The notes beneath the pieces were generated by a model. That model did not search any database, had not been told where the DNA came from, and was given only the letters and a program-made list of their open reading frames with translations. The position numbers were made by a program, and so were the translations under genes. Positions 24,704 to 32,523 of a DNA stretch of 39,856 nucleotides are shown here, piece after piece; the stretch's first letter is position 1; every line of letters starts with the position of its first letter. The DNA is from Acidobacteriia bacterium UBA6623 (GTDB lineage Bacteria > Acidobacteriota > Terriglobia > Bryobacterales > UBA6623): contig DJHJ01000035.1 in the NCBI GenBank assembly GCA_002433055.1, forward strand, positions 1-39,856. Reading direction: 5' to 3'.

Positions 24704-26898
24704 TCATTAGGTGGATTCAGAAAACAGCGGAAACATGTTCGAACAATTTCTGCATTGCCGGGTATGTTTGGGTTGGAGTGAGTGGTGTTTTAGGTCTCTG
24801 TATCTTTTTGCTTAGTCCGCCAGGTGTTGTGGACATTCCTGTATTTAATACTTCCTATATAGGACCCGGTGCTGGTTTTGCTTTTCTCGGATCATTCCTT
24901 AGTTTATTAGTAGCGTTTTTTGTCGGTGCAGCATCTCTACTTATCTGGCCATTCCGTTTCATTTGGCGAGCCTTGACACGTCGTAAGGGCATGGCCAAAG
25001 CACGAGTCAAAAAAGTCATCTTTTTAGGTATGGATGGCCTCGACCCTGATCTTTGCGAAAAATATATCAGTGATGGCAAGATGCCACATTTTTCTAGGTT
25101 GCGCGATGCAGGACATTTTAGTCGCCTGCGGACAACCTTCCCACCGCTTTCTCCTGTAGCTTGGTCCACTTTTGCAACTGGTGTGAATCCCGGCAAGCAC
25201 GCTATGTACGATTTTTTGAATCGCAGCATAAAGACATATTTACCTGAGCTGTCTTCCTCGCGCGTGGAAGGTCCGAAGAGATTCTTGAATTTGGGGAATT
25301 GGCTTGTCCCAATCAGCAAACCAAGAGTAGAACTGAGACGCAAGAGTAGGACTTTCTGGAATATTCTAAGTGAGCACCAAGTAGACTGTACTGTGCTAAG
25401 GGTGCCCATCACATTCCCCCCTGAAAAATTTGAAGGAAAGCTGCTTTCTGCTATGTGCACTCCAGACTTACTTGGAACACAAGGTAGTTTTATGCAGTTC
25501 ACTACAGCACTCGAAGAAGCATCCTATGAGCAGGGAAAACGTTATCCCTTGAAGCGTCAAGACGATCGCTTTCATGGAGTGATTACGGGCCCGGGGAATC
25601 CAGTCAAACAAGGTAATGCTCCAATGACGATCGAGTTCTCTCTCGATTGGAATGCAACGCGCGAGTGTGGACTTTTAAAAATTCAAGGTGGTGAATACAC
25701 TTTGCACAAGAATGAGTATTCACCGTGGATCAAGTTGAGTTTTAAAGCGGGACTGGGAGTTAAGATCCAGGGCATAACACAGTTTCTTATCACGGAAACA
25801 GAACCTAATTTCTCGGTCTATTTGACACCAATTAATATTGATCCTGAAGCGCCTGCACTGCCGATTTCTCATCCGAAATACTACGCGACCTATCTGGCTA
25901 AATTGCTTGGTGCCTACTCCACTTTGGGGTTGGCAGAAGATACCTGGGCCCTCAACGAGCGCGTGATAGATGAACAAGGTTTTCTGGATCAGGCTTACTC
26001 GATCTATTCTGAACGCGAAAAGATGTTTTTCAATGCCCTGGACAAAGCCGAACAGGGTGTTGTGGCTTGTGTATTTGATACTAGTGACCGTATACAGCAC
26101 ATGTTTTTTAGATACCTAGAGCCCGATCATCCCGCTCACAAGAATAATGGAGAAGACCATGAAAAGTACGCCAATGTTATTGAGGATCTCTATTGCCGGA
26201 TGGATGATCTAGTTGGCCGTACGATGCCTTATGTCGACGACGATACGGTACTATTTGTCCTTTCCGATCACGGGTTCAAGTCCTTTCAGCGAGGTGTAAA
26301 TCTGAATGCGTGGTTACTTCAAAACGGCTATTTGCAGCTTAAACAAGGTGCCGGGTTCGGGGAACCGTATTTGCGGAATGTTGATTGGAGCAAGACGCGT
26401 GCATATGTATTTGGCCTTGCAGGTGTTTATATCAACCAGAAGGGTCGAGAAGGACAGGGAATCGTCGAACCGGGAGAGGAGGCCGACACTCTTAAACGTG
26501 AACTAGCTGACAAGTTGAGCGGATTGATCGACGAACAGAGAAATACAGCTGCAATTTGCAAGGCTTATCCCAATGGTGATGTTTACAAGGGACCATATCT
26601 CAGTGTTGCACCTGATGTAGTGATTGGCTATGCCGATCAATATCGCAATTCCTGGGCAGCAGCCCTTGGGACTGTTACTAGTGAGGTTTTTGAGGACAAT
26701 TGTAAGGCCTGGAGCGGGGATCATTGCGTAGATCCACCGCGTGTGCCTGGTGTGTTGTTCTCAAACTGGGCGTTCAGGAAGTCCAATCCTGGTATCGAAG
26801 ATTTGGCTCCGACGACGTTGTCGTTGTTCGGCGTTAAGCCTCCACCTTATATGGACGGCACAGATTTGCAATTAACGGAAGAGAGGGAGACTGTGTGA
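24700..26898 (+). CDS. Membrane-anchored type I phosphodiesterase/nucleotide pyrophosphatase-like protein
   Basis: A 732-residue protein with two N-terminal transmembrane helices (about 22-40 and 58-85, the second starting at 'YIGPGAGFAF') and a basic stretch (about 86-105, rich in Arg and Lys). An alkaline-phosphatase-superfamily domain (about 105-725) follows. Metal and catalytic sites are 'FLGMDGLDPD' (Asp112), 'PPLSPVAWSTFATGVNPGKH' (likely nucleophile Ser151), 'LSDHGFKSF' and 'WSGDHCVDPP'. Two helices followed by the basic stretch place the catalytic domain in the cytoplasm by the positive-inside rule. It starts with GTG, overlapping the previous stop by 4 bases, and its own stop overlaps the next GTG. 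It is a paralogue of the next gene; the shared motifs run the full domain. Substrate unknown. Confidence 0.87.
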   Translation: MIIRWIQKTAETCSNNFCIAGYVWVGVSGVLGLCIFLLSPPGVVDIPVFNTSYIGPGAGFAFLGSFLSLLVAFFVGAASLLIWPFRFIWRALTRRKGMAKARVKKVIFLGMDGLDPDLCEKYISDGKMPHFSRLRDAGHFSRLRTTFPPLSPVAWSTFATGVNPGKHAMYDFLNRSIKTYLPELSSSRVEGPKRFLNLGNWLVPISKPRVELRRKSRTFWNILSEHQVDCTVLRVPITFPPEKFEGKLLSAMCTPDLLGTQGSFMQFTTALEEASYEQGKRYPLKRQDDRFHGVITGPGNPVKQGNAPMTIEFSLDWNATRECGLLKIQGGEYTLHKNEYSPWIKLSFKAGLGVKIQGITQFLITETEPNFSVYLTPINIDPEAPALPISHPKYYATYLAKLLGAYSTLGLAEDTWALNERVIDEQGFLDQAYSIYSEREKMFFNALDKAEQGVVACVFDTSDRIQHMFFRYLEPDHPAHKNNGEDHEKYANVIEDLYCRMDDLVGRTMPYVDDDTVLFVLSDHGFKSFQRGVNLNAWLLQNGYLQLKQGAGFGEPYLRNVDWSKTRAYVFGLAGVYINQKGREGQGIVEPGEEADTLKRELADKLSGLIDEQRNTAAICKAYPNGDVYKGPYLSVAPDVVIGYADQYRNSWAAALGTVTSEVFEDNCKAWSGDHCVDPPRVPGVLFSNWAFRKSNPGIEDLAPTTLSLFGVKPPPYMDGTDLQLTEERETV

Positions 26899-28844
26899 GA
26901 CTTCGCATGCTTGGTCATTGGGATGCATTGCGAGTGGATACTCATATCTACCAAAATGTAGTTTTCCTGTTATGTCTTCTACTGCTGAGTTGCGGTAAAG
27001 AGCCTAATGTGCCTGAGACAGATAAACGTGTCATTGTCCTCGGTGTTGACGGTATGGATCCCAGTTTTGTGGAACGGCATTGGGAATCCTTGCCTAATCT
27101 TGATGCTTTGCGCCAACAAGGTGAGTTTAAATCACTTGCCACAACTATCCCCCCTCAGAGCCCAGTGGCTTGGTCGACCGTCACTACAGGTCGTGATCCA
27201 GGTGGCCATGGTGTATACGATTTTGTTCACCGCGACCCATTTACGCTAGCTCCATTCTCGTCAATGGGACAAATTGCAGAGGCGGGTAAGGTTCTTGAAA
27301 TTGGGAATTATGTAATTCCTCTATCGGAAGGTGAAGTTGAATCATATCGAGAGGGGTCACCTTTTTGGCCGATTCTGACGAAGCATGGGGTTCCGGTAAC
27401 AATGATCCGTATGCCGGCAAACTTTCCCCCGGTCAAAAACGAAGCGCGACAGATTTCTGGAATGGGTACTGTGGACTTAAGAGGAACTTTTGGCACTTTC
27501 ACTTTCTTTACTGAAAACTCAGAGGAGGAGACCCATACAGTTCCGGGTGGTGAGGTGATTCGGATAGATCCATTTGACCACTACACAGAACTTGCTATCC
27601 CTGGTCCGGTGAACACTCTTTTAAAAAATCGGCCTACAGTCTCCGTACCGCTACAGGTTCATCGTGATCCATCGAACCCAGTCATCCGTCTCGATCTTCA
27701 GGGTCACAGTATCGTGCTTGCAGAGAGCGAATGGACCGATTGGGTGAACGTGCGATTTCCACTGTGGGGAGAATTTGTAGGTGCGGCAGGCATTGTCAGA
27801 TTCTACTTGAAACAAGTGCACCCTAGTTTAGAACTCTATGTTACGCCGGTAAATATTGATCCGAGCATGCCAGATCTACCAATTTCGACACCTGGTGATT
27901 ACAGTGCTGACTTGGCAGATAAGCTAGGTGGCTTTTATACACAAGGTATGGCTGAAGATACTAATGCTTTTCGCCAAGGGATATTCGACCTAAAGGAATT
28001 CGTCCAACAGGCACGATTCGTTTTGGACGAAAACATTGCCATGTTTAGGCATGAGTTTGCGAAATTTCAATCAGGCTTGTTTTTTTACTATTTTTCGAGT
28101 GTCGATCAGAGTTCTCACATGCTTTGGGGAAAGCACGAAGGAGAATTGTTGCCATTTTATAAGGCGATCGACCAGGTCGTCGGAGAGGTGCTTCAATCGA
28201 TTGGTGAGAATACGACGTTGATCGTGATGTCGGATCATGGTTTCGCTCGCTTTGATCGTGCTGTTCATTTGAATACTGTTTTGATGCGAGAGGGATTTCT
28301 GGTCCTAGATGATCCCAGTAGTGCGGGTAAAGATGAGATGTTCGTCCATGTAGATTGGTCCCGTACGAAGGCTTACGCGATGGGGCTAAATAGTCTCTAT
28401 CTAAATAGACTGGGTCGCGAGCGTGAGGGTGTTGTTTCCGAAGGCGAAGAAGCTGAGGAAACACTCTTGAACATCAGGCAAAGATTGTTGGCATTTCGTG
28501 ATCCTGACAATGGAGAACGGGTAATAGAAGAAGTTTATTTACCAGATGAGAACTATCTGGGGGAAAACTCTATCTACGCCCCGGACATGATCATCGGCTA
28601 TCGACCACCATATAGGGCATCCTGGGAAACACCACTAGGTGCCGTGCCAGCTAAGACGGTTGTGGCGAACAAGGATGCCTGGGTGGGCGATCACTGTATT
28701 GCGCCGAAATATGTACCAGGTGTTTTATTTAGCAACAAAAAGAGTAGTATTAGTGATCCGAAACTGGTTGATCTAACAGTAACTTTTCTAAAAGAGTTTG
28801 GAGTGGAGCCAAGCGAGGGTATGATCGGACGAGTGTTGTATTGA
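26895..28844 (+). CDS. Lipoprotein-type phosphodiesterase/nucleotide pyrophosphatase-like paralogue
   Basis: A 649-residue paralogue of the preceding protein without the two-helix anchor. It has a signal sequence with a plausible lipobox ('LLCLLLLSCGKE', Cys33), so the enzyme is expected in the periplasm, attached to a membrane by lipid. The catalytic domain keeps 'VLGVDGMDPSF' (Asp52), 'PPQSPVAWSTVTTGRDPGGH' (likely nucleophile Ser89), 'VMSDHGFARFDRAVHLN' and 'WVGDHCIAPKYVPGVLFSN'. The lipobox has Leu at -2, which is acceptable but not ideal. GTG start, 4-base overlap with the upstream gene; an ATG four codons in is possible. The tandem duplication with different membrane placement suggests division of labour on one type of substrate. 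Confidence 0.86.
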   Translation: MRLRMLGHWDALRVDTHIYQNVVFLLCLLLLSCGKEPNVPETDKRVIVLGVDGMDPSFVERHWESLPNLDALRQQGEFKSLATTIPPQSPVAWSTVTTGRDPGGHGVYDFVHRDPFTLAPFSSMGQIAEAGKVLEIGNYVIPLSEGEVESYREGSPFWPILTKHGVPVTMIRMPANFPPVKNEARQISGMGTVDLRGTFGTFTFFTENSEEETHTVPGGEVIRIDPFDHYTELAIPGPVNTLLKNRPTVSVPLQVHRDPSNPVIRLDLQGHSIVLAESEWTDWVNVRFPLWGEFVGAAGIVRFYLKQVHPSLELYVTPVNIDPSMPDLPISTPGDYSADLADKLGGFYTQGMAEDTNAFRQGIFDLKEFVQQARFVLDENIAMFRHEFAKFQSGLFFYYFSSVDQSSHMLWGKHEGELLPFYKAIDQVVGEVLQSIGENTTLIVMSDHGFARFDRAVHLNTVLMREGFLVLDDPSSAGKDEMFVHVDWSRTKAYAMGLNSLYLNRLGREREGVVSEGEEAEETLLNIRQRLLAFRDPDNGERVIEEVYLPDENYLGENSIYAPDMIIGYRPPYRASWETPLGAVPAKTVVANKDAWVGDHCIAPKYVPGVLFSNKKSSISDPKLVDLTVTFLKEFGVEPSEGMIGRVLY

Positions 28845-28926
28845 CGGCAGGTAACTTACATCCAGAGTTCGAATTGGTACTGTACTTGGTCGCAATCTTA
28901 TTCTCAGCACATGTAGGATAGAAGCC

Positions 28927-29118
28927 ATGCTTGGACCTAGTATCAAAATTGACAAAGATCTCTACGCTCGTGTAAAACGTTGTGCCGACACAGCAGGGTA
29001 TTCTTCCCCTAAAGAGTTCGTACAACATGTTCTCGAGAAGGAATTGACTGCTATCGAAGGTGATGATTCCGACGAACAATTGTTGGAAAAGCTCAAAGGT
29101 TTGGGTTATATCGAGTGA
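28927..29118 (+). CDS. Small ribbon-helix-helix-like protein
   Basis: A 63-residue protein. Residues 5-11 (SIKIDKD) can form the DNA-contacting strand. Residues 11-25 (DLYARVKRCADTAGY) and 27-40 (SPKEFVQHVLEKEL) form the two helices of a ribbon-helix-helix or CopG-like fold. The 23-residue tail is acidic and ends 'LLEKLKGLGYIE', a phrase common at the very C-termini of bacterial sulfatase-like proteins. A ribosome site (AGGA) sits 8-10 bases before the ATG. It lies 82 bases after the lipoprotein phosphodiesterase and 41 bases before the membrane protein, in the same direction. It may be the local regulator or an accessory subunit. Confidence 0.72.
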   Translation: MLGPSIKIDKDLYARVKRCADTAGYSSPKEFVQHVLEKELTAIEGDDSDEQLLEKLKGLGYIE

Positions 29119-29159
29119 CCTCTTGAAACTGGTCGCGGAGTTTTTGCGAGAAGATAACT

Positions 29160-29981
29160 GTGGATTGGTGGAATGCCGTTATTCGTTGGTTGGTAGACGT
29201 GGTGGCCACGTTTCCGGCGGGAGCACATCCACTTGTGGGGTTGACGACACTTTCACTCGCAACTGCCGTTTTGGTGTTGTGGTTATTTGGCAAGGTTTCT
29301 GACCAGCAGAAGATTGCTGCTGAAAAGAAATTAGTACAAGCTTACCTGCTTGAGTTACGACTCTATGGTGACCGTCCTAGGTTAATTTGGAAATCTTATT
29401 TAGCACTGATGTACGCTAATTTTCGATACATGGGTTTGATGCTGAAGCCAGCAATTTTTTTGACAGCTCCGATAGTAGTGTTGATGTTTCACCTGGATGC
29501 ATTCTATGGAATGAGGCCTTTGCATGTTGATGAGTCAGCGACTGTCACGGTGCAACTGAATGATCCTCTCATGTCAAACGTTGTGGCGCCCACATTGCAG
29601 GCACCGTCGGGAGTTCGGGTTGAGACACCTGCTCTTCGAAGCTTAGAATCTGCTCAATTCAGTTGGCGTATTCGTCCTGAACAGGCTGTCAGCGGCGTGC
29701 TACGTTTCAATTGGGGCAGTAATGGTTCGTGGGAAAAGTCTGTTTCAGCAGGTGATAGACAACAACTGCTGTCGGTGCGACGTGTTGATACCTGGCACAA
29801 GACGTTTTGGAACCCCGGTGAAGATCAAATCAGAGTGCCTTCGGTAGCATGGGTTGAAATCCGCTACCCTGCTGCGACAATCAATTTTTTTGGGTTCGAC
29901 CTGCACTGGTTGGTTTGGTTTCTTGTACTTTCGATGCTTCCCGCGTACTTGTTGCGAGGTTTCTTCGGTGTTGTCATTTAA
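29160..29981 (+). CDS. Three-TM membrane protein with EMC3/DUF106-like (Oxa1 superfamily) layout
   Basis: A 273-residue membrane protein: TM1 (about 25-44), a charged helical segment (45-90; 'VSDQQKIAAEKKLVQAYLLE'), TM2 (91-112; 'LKPAIFLTAPIVVLMFHL'), a large strand-rich loop (113-245) and TM3 (248-266; 'WLVWFLVLSMLPAYLLRGFF'). The order TM, cytosolic coiled segment with DQ-K, TM opening with KP, outer loop, then a TM with a GW/HW-x-x-W-x-x-L-S start and an R-x-hydrophobic-hydrophobic-G end is the layout of EMC3/TMCO1/DUF106 proteins. These are membrane insertases related to YidC. The roughly 130-residue outer loop is larger than in that family. GTG start with GAGAAG upstream. Resemblance is from memory of the family pattern and needs profile confirmation. 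Confidence 0.7.
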   Translation: MDWWNAVIRWLVDVVATFPAGAHPLVGLTTLSLATAVLVLWLFGKVSDQQKIAAEKKLVQAYLLELRLYGDRPRLIWKSYLALMYANFRYMGLMLKPAIFLTAPIVVLMFHLDAFYGMRPLHVDESATVTVQLNDPLMSNVVAPTLQAPSGVRVETPALRSLESAQFSWRIRPEQAVSGVLRFNWGSNGSWEKSVSAGDRQQLLSVRRVDTWHKTFWNPGEDQIRVPSVAWVEIRYPAATINFFGFDLHWLVWFLVLSMLPAYLLRGFFGVVI

Positions 29982-30217
29982 AAGCTATTGGGTGTTTACG
30001 TAATGCCTATTGCGTTTAGGTCAACATTGGCGAATATTTGGAAAATGGATAGGGAGTTGTTTTTGCGGATTGTCGATGTTTTGAATGTATGATTTTTGTC
30101 AGAATTCATCTACAATAGGCCGTCTGGCTGAGTATTAGATGCAGGGGTTCTGTTGATGTCTGTCAGAGTCATGGTTTGTCTTGATTGAGCTTCTGCTAAT
30201 AAGAACGGAGATACTGA

Positions 30218-30979
30218 ATGAAACTCAAAGATCAGGTTGCGATTGTGACTGGTGGTGGCACTGGAATGGGTCTAGGCATTAGTGAACGTTTTGGTGCTGA
30301 AGGGGCCAAGGTTGTTGTCAACTATCGTTCCTCCAAAGAGGAAGCGGAGACGATTGCTGCCTCTATTGTCGACAAAGGTGGTGAAGCAGTTGCTTACCGT
30401 GCAGATGTATCTCAAGATGCCGAAGCACGGAAAATGATTGATTTTGTGTGTGATCGCTGGGGTCGGCTCGACGTTTTAGTCAACAATGCGGGATGGAGCA
30501 AGGTCACTCCACATCACAAACTGGAAGAATTGACGGATGATATATGGGATCGTACTTTGAATACTAACCTTCGCGGAGCTTTTTACTGTGCCAGAGCAGC
30601 TGTACCATTGATGAAACAAGGTGGCGGAGGGGCAATAATTAACAACACTTCTGCGTCGGCTTGGAGTGCTGCGGGAAGCTCAATTGTTTACTCTGCGTCG
30701 AAGGCAGCGATGGTCAATATGACGAAGTCACTAGCTCGCGCATTGGCTCCTGAAATCCGGGTCAATGCCATAGCTCCTGGCTTGGTACGAACCCGTTTTG
30801 CTGGTTGGCCTGAATCTACTTTCGAGCAGGCGCCCAAACAGACACCGTTACAACGGATTGCAACGGCAGAAGAGGTTGCTGCTTTAGTACTCTTTTTAGC
30901 GGTCGATGCTACGGCAATTACTGCTGAAACGATTCTTATTGATGGTGGGCGAACGTTGTTGGGCAACACTATTTCTTAG
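30218..30979 (+). CDS. SDR-family NAD(P)-dependent oxidoreductase (FabG-like)
   Basis: A 253-residue classical short-chain dehydrogenase. The Rossmann motif is 'VTGGGTGMGLGISERF' (T-G-x3-G-x-G), followed by 'NNAG' with the stabilising Asn-Asn-Ala-Gly. The catalytic Ser is in 'NNTSASAWSAAG', the Tyr-Lys pair in 'YSASK', and 'NAIAPGLVRTRFAG' and 'AITAETILIDGG' complete the fold. An Arg in 'VVNYRSSKEEAE' after the second strand suggests NADP(H) preference. The substrate cannot be read. An upstream GGAG supports the ATG. It is preceded by a 236-base gap in which I see no gene, and lies 58 bases before the NYN gene; the two may share a transcript. Confidence 0.93.
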   Translation: MKLKDQVAIVTGGGTGMGLGISERFGAEGAKVVVNYRSSKEEAETIAASIVDKGGEAVAYRADVSQDAEARKMIDFVCDRWGRLDVLVNNAGWSKVTPHHKLEELTDDIWDRTLNTNLRGAFYCARAAVPLMKQGGGGAIINNTSASAWSAAGSSIVYSASKAAMVNMTKSLARALAPEIRVNAIAPGLVRTRFAGWPESTFEQAPKQTPLQRIATAEEVAALVLFLAVDATAITAETILIDGGRTLLGNTIS

Positions 30980-31011
30980 CAGTAAATTTGAAGCGAATTG
31001 GACCTGTGTGG

Positions 31012-31040
31012 CACCTCTTCTGGTTTAATTTGAGAAGGTG
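31012..31040 (+). promoter_or_regulatory. RNA hairpin that would cover the start of the NYN-OST-HTH gene
   Basis: CACC plus TTCT (31012-31015 and 31018-31021, with a two-base TC bulge) can pair with AGAAGGTG (31033-31040). The result is an eight-pair stem with an 11-base loop. The right arm contains both the only Shine-Dalgarno-like sequence (GAGAAGG) and the GTG start at 31038. Folding would hide the start from ribosomes. Stability is modest. Confidence 0.3.
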
Positions 31041-32219
31041 TCAGAAACATCTTTATTGCACACCGATATAATAAAAGACGTGTTAGACGAAAAACTTAAA
31101 TTCGCTGTTTTTATCGATTACGACAATATCGAGATAGGTGTCAAGTCCACCCTTCGGCGTGGATTCGATGTGCAGTGTGTGCTCGACGGGATCAAGGAGC
31201 GCGGCGAGGTAGTGGCCAAAGTAGCATATGGTAACTGGAGACAGTCGTCCGAAACGCGTGCTTTTACTGAACACGGCATACAGATGGTCCAGAGGGATAC
31301 CACACCACGTGGCGACAAAAATGGTGCGGACATCAATCTGGCGTTAGATGCCTTGGAGATGGCCTTTACTCGTGATCACATCAACGCCTTTGCAATCGTC
31401 AGTGGTGACAGCGACTTCATGGCGCTGGTGAACAAACTCAAACAGTACAACAAACGGGTTTATATAGTGGGTGGCAAGGCATTTACGAGTACGATTTTGC
31501 AGAGGAATTGTCATGAGTTTGTCAGCTACGAATCTCTGCTTGATCAAGGTTCTTCTCGTTTACGTAGAAGTGGAGGAGCAACCCAGAGGACTGGTAGGCG
31601 CCGTTCTCTGCCACTTGCCAAAGCGATCCCCCTGATTGACCGCGCTCTGAATGCACTGGAGACACGGGGAGTACAACCACAATTAGGTTTGTTGAAAAGT
31701 ACGATGTTGCAGCTAGACTCAGCATTTACTGAGAATGACTACGGAACTTCATCTTTCTCAAGCTTTATCGAAAAGCTTGTTGCAAAAGATATCCTAGCTC
31801 TAACCACAGTAGATGGACACCTTGTCATCGACCGAAAGTCGAAGACTGAAGACTTGGAGGAAGAAACCTCACTGGACCCAGAAGACGCTTTACCCGTATT
31901 GCAAAAAGTCCTTGAAGGAAATGTCAATTTGCTGGAAATGGGCATTCCGGAGCGAGAGATTCATGCCTTGGTGCGGGCTGCTGACACTAGCTTTGATGAA
32001 ACTGCCTATGGCTTTTCGGAATTTGCTGAACTGCTGAATTTAGCCCAAGACAAAGGTTTGGTTCGTGCTGAAGCGGACTCTGACCACCATTTACGCTTCT
32101 ATCAAGGTGACGAACTACTCTCGCCTTTGCCGCGATCTGAATCCAGAGTAGAAGACAGTAAGACGGGAAACGGATCGAGTGATAATGAGCTGCCAGCATC
32201 CGCGGCAACTGATGAGTGA
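31038..32219 (+). CDS. NYN-domain RNase-like protein with two OST-HTH (LOTUS) domains
   Basis: A 393-residue cytoplasmic protein. The N-terminal NYN/LabA-type PIN-like domain (about 20-168) shows the acidic metal-site residues: Asp27 in 'FIDYDNIEIG', Asp98 in 'DKNGADINLALDAL', and Asp124/Asp126 in 'IVSGDSDFMALV'. A basic linker leads to two OST-HTH/LOTUS domains (about 193-270, 'LLKSTMLQLDSAFTENDYG'; and 283-360, 'IHALVRAADTSFDETAYG'), which bind RNA, including G-rich RNA, in other proteins. The combination is the bacterial counterpart of the MARF1/Limkain-b1 layout and suggests a metal-dependent RNase targeted by the LOTUS modules. The GTG start overlaps a ribosome-site-like GAGAAGG, and the acidic tail (365-393) is disordered. 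Confidence 0.9.
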   Translation: MSETSLLHTDIIKDVLDEKLKFAVFIDYDNIEIGVKSTLRRGFDVQCVLDGIKERGEVVAKVAYGNWRQSSETRAFTEHGIQMVQRDTTPRGDKNGADINLALDALEMAFTRDHINAFAIVSGDSDFMALVNKLKQYNKRVYIVGGKAFTSTILQRNCHEFVSYESLLDQGSSRLRRSGGATQRTGRRRSLPLAKAIPLIDRALNALETRGVQPQLGLLKSTMLQLDSAFTENDYGTSSFSSFIEKLVAKDILALTTVDGHLVIDRKSKTEDLEEETSLDPEDALPVLQKVLEGNVNLLEMGIPEREIHALVRAADTSFDETAYGFSEFAELLNLAQDKGLVRAEADSDHHLRFYQGDELLSPLPRSESRVEDSKTGNGSSDNELPASAATDE

Positions 32220-32436
32220 CGAACTAGTCTGAAAACTCCGAGAGTACGCAATCACAGTATTTTTTTGCTAGGGTTCCGGGAGCAGATCTACTCAACTTCA
32301 GCACAGAGCTTCTCCTGAAAGCCCTTCTGTTGGTCTATTGAGTTCGTGTCTTGTTTTACAGGTATATTGTGATGCATTCCAGTATGGCCACAACATATCT
32401 GCGGACGTGACAAATTTCGCATTGTGCAAATTTAAT

Positions 32437-32466
32437 CTGTAAGCCTGGGGTCCGCGGAGTTATAAT
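32437..32466 (+). promoter_or_regulatory. Candidate sigma-70 promoter of the FecR-domain gene
   Basis: A perfect -10 hexamer TATAAT lies at 32461-32466, with a weak -35 (CTGTAA, three of six matches) 18 bases upstream at 32437-32442. It sits 54 bases before the preferred ATG at 32521. The remaining bases of the 301-base gap (32220-32520) show no other gene or strong structure. Confidence 0.45.
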
Positions 32467-32509
32467 CGGGATGATTTTGGGACAACCAAAGAAACTGTTT
32501 AACTCATCC

Positions 32510-32523
32510 GGAGGATGAATATG
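32510..32523 (+). promoter_or_regulatory. Ribosome binding site choosing the second ATG of the FecR-domain gene
   Basis: GGAGG occupies 32510-32514. The first in-frame ATG (32515) follows it directly and is too close for initiation, while the ATG at 32521 lies 6 bases downstream. The later ATG also gives a normal signal peptide. Confidence 0.6.

Noticed and set aside
24855..25502. 215-codon antisense reading opposite the membrane-anchored phosphodiesterase gene
   Set aside because: It lies wholly inside a well-supported gene, its translation has no domain or signal, and long antisense frames are expected opposite such coding sequence.
29982..30217. Small gene or RNA in the 236-base gap before the SDR gene
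   Set aside because: No open frame with a ribosome site, no strong hairpin, and the TACAAT at 30111 lacks a properly spaced -35 element.
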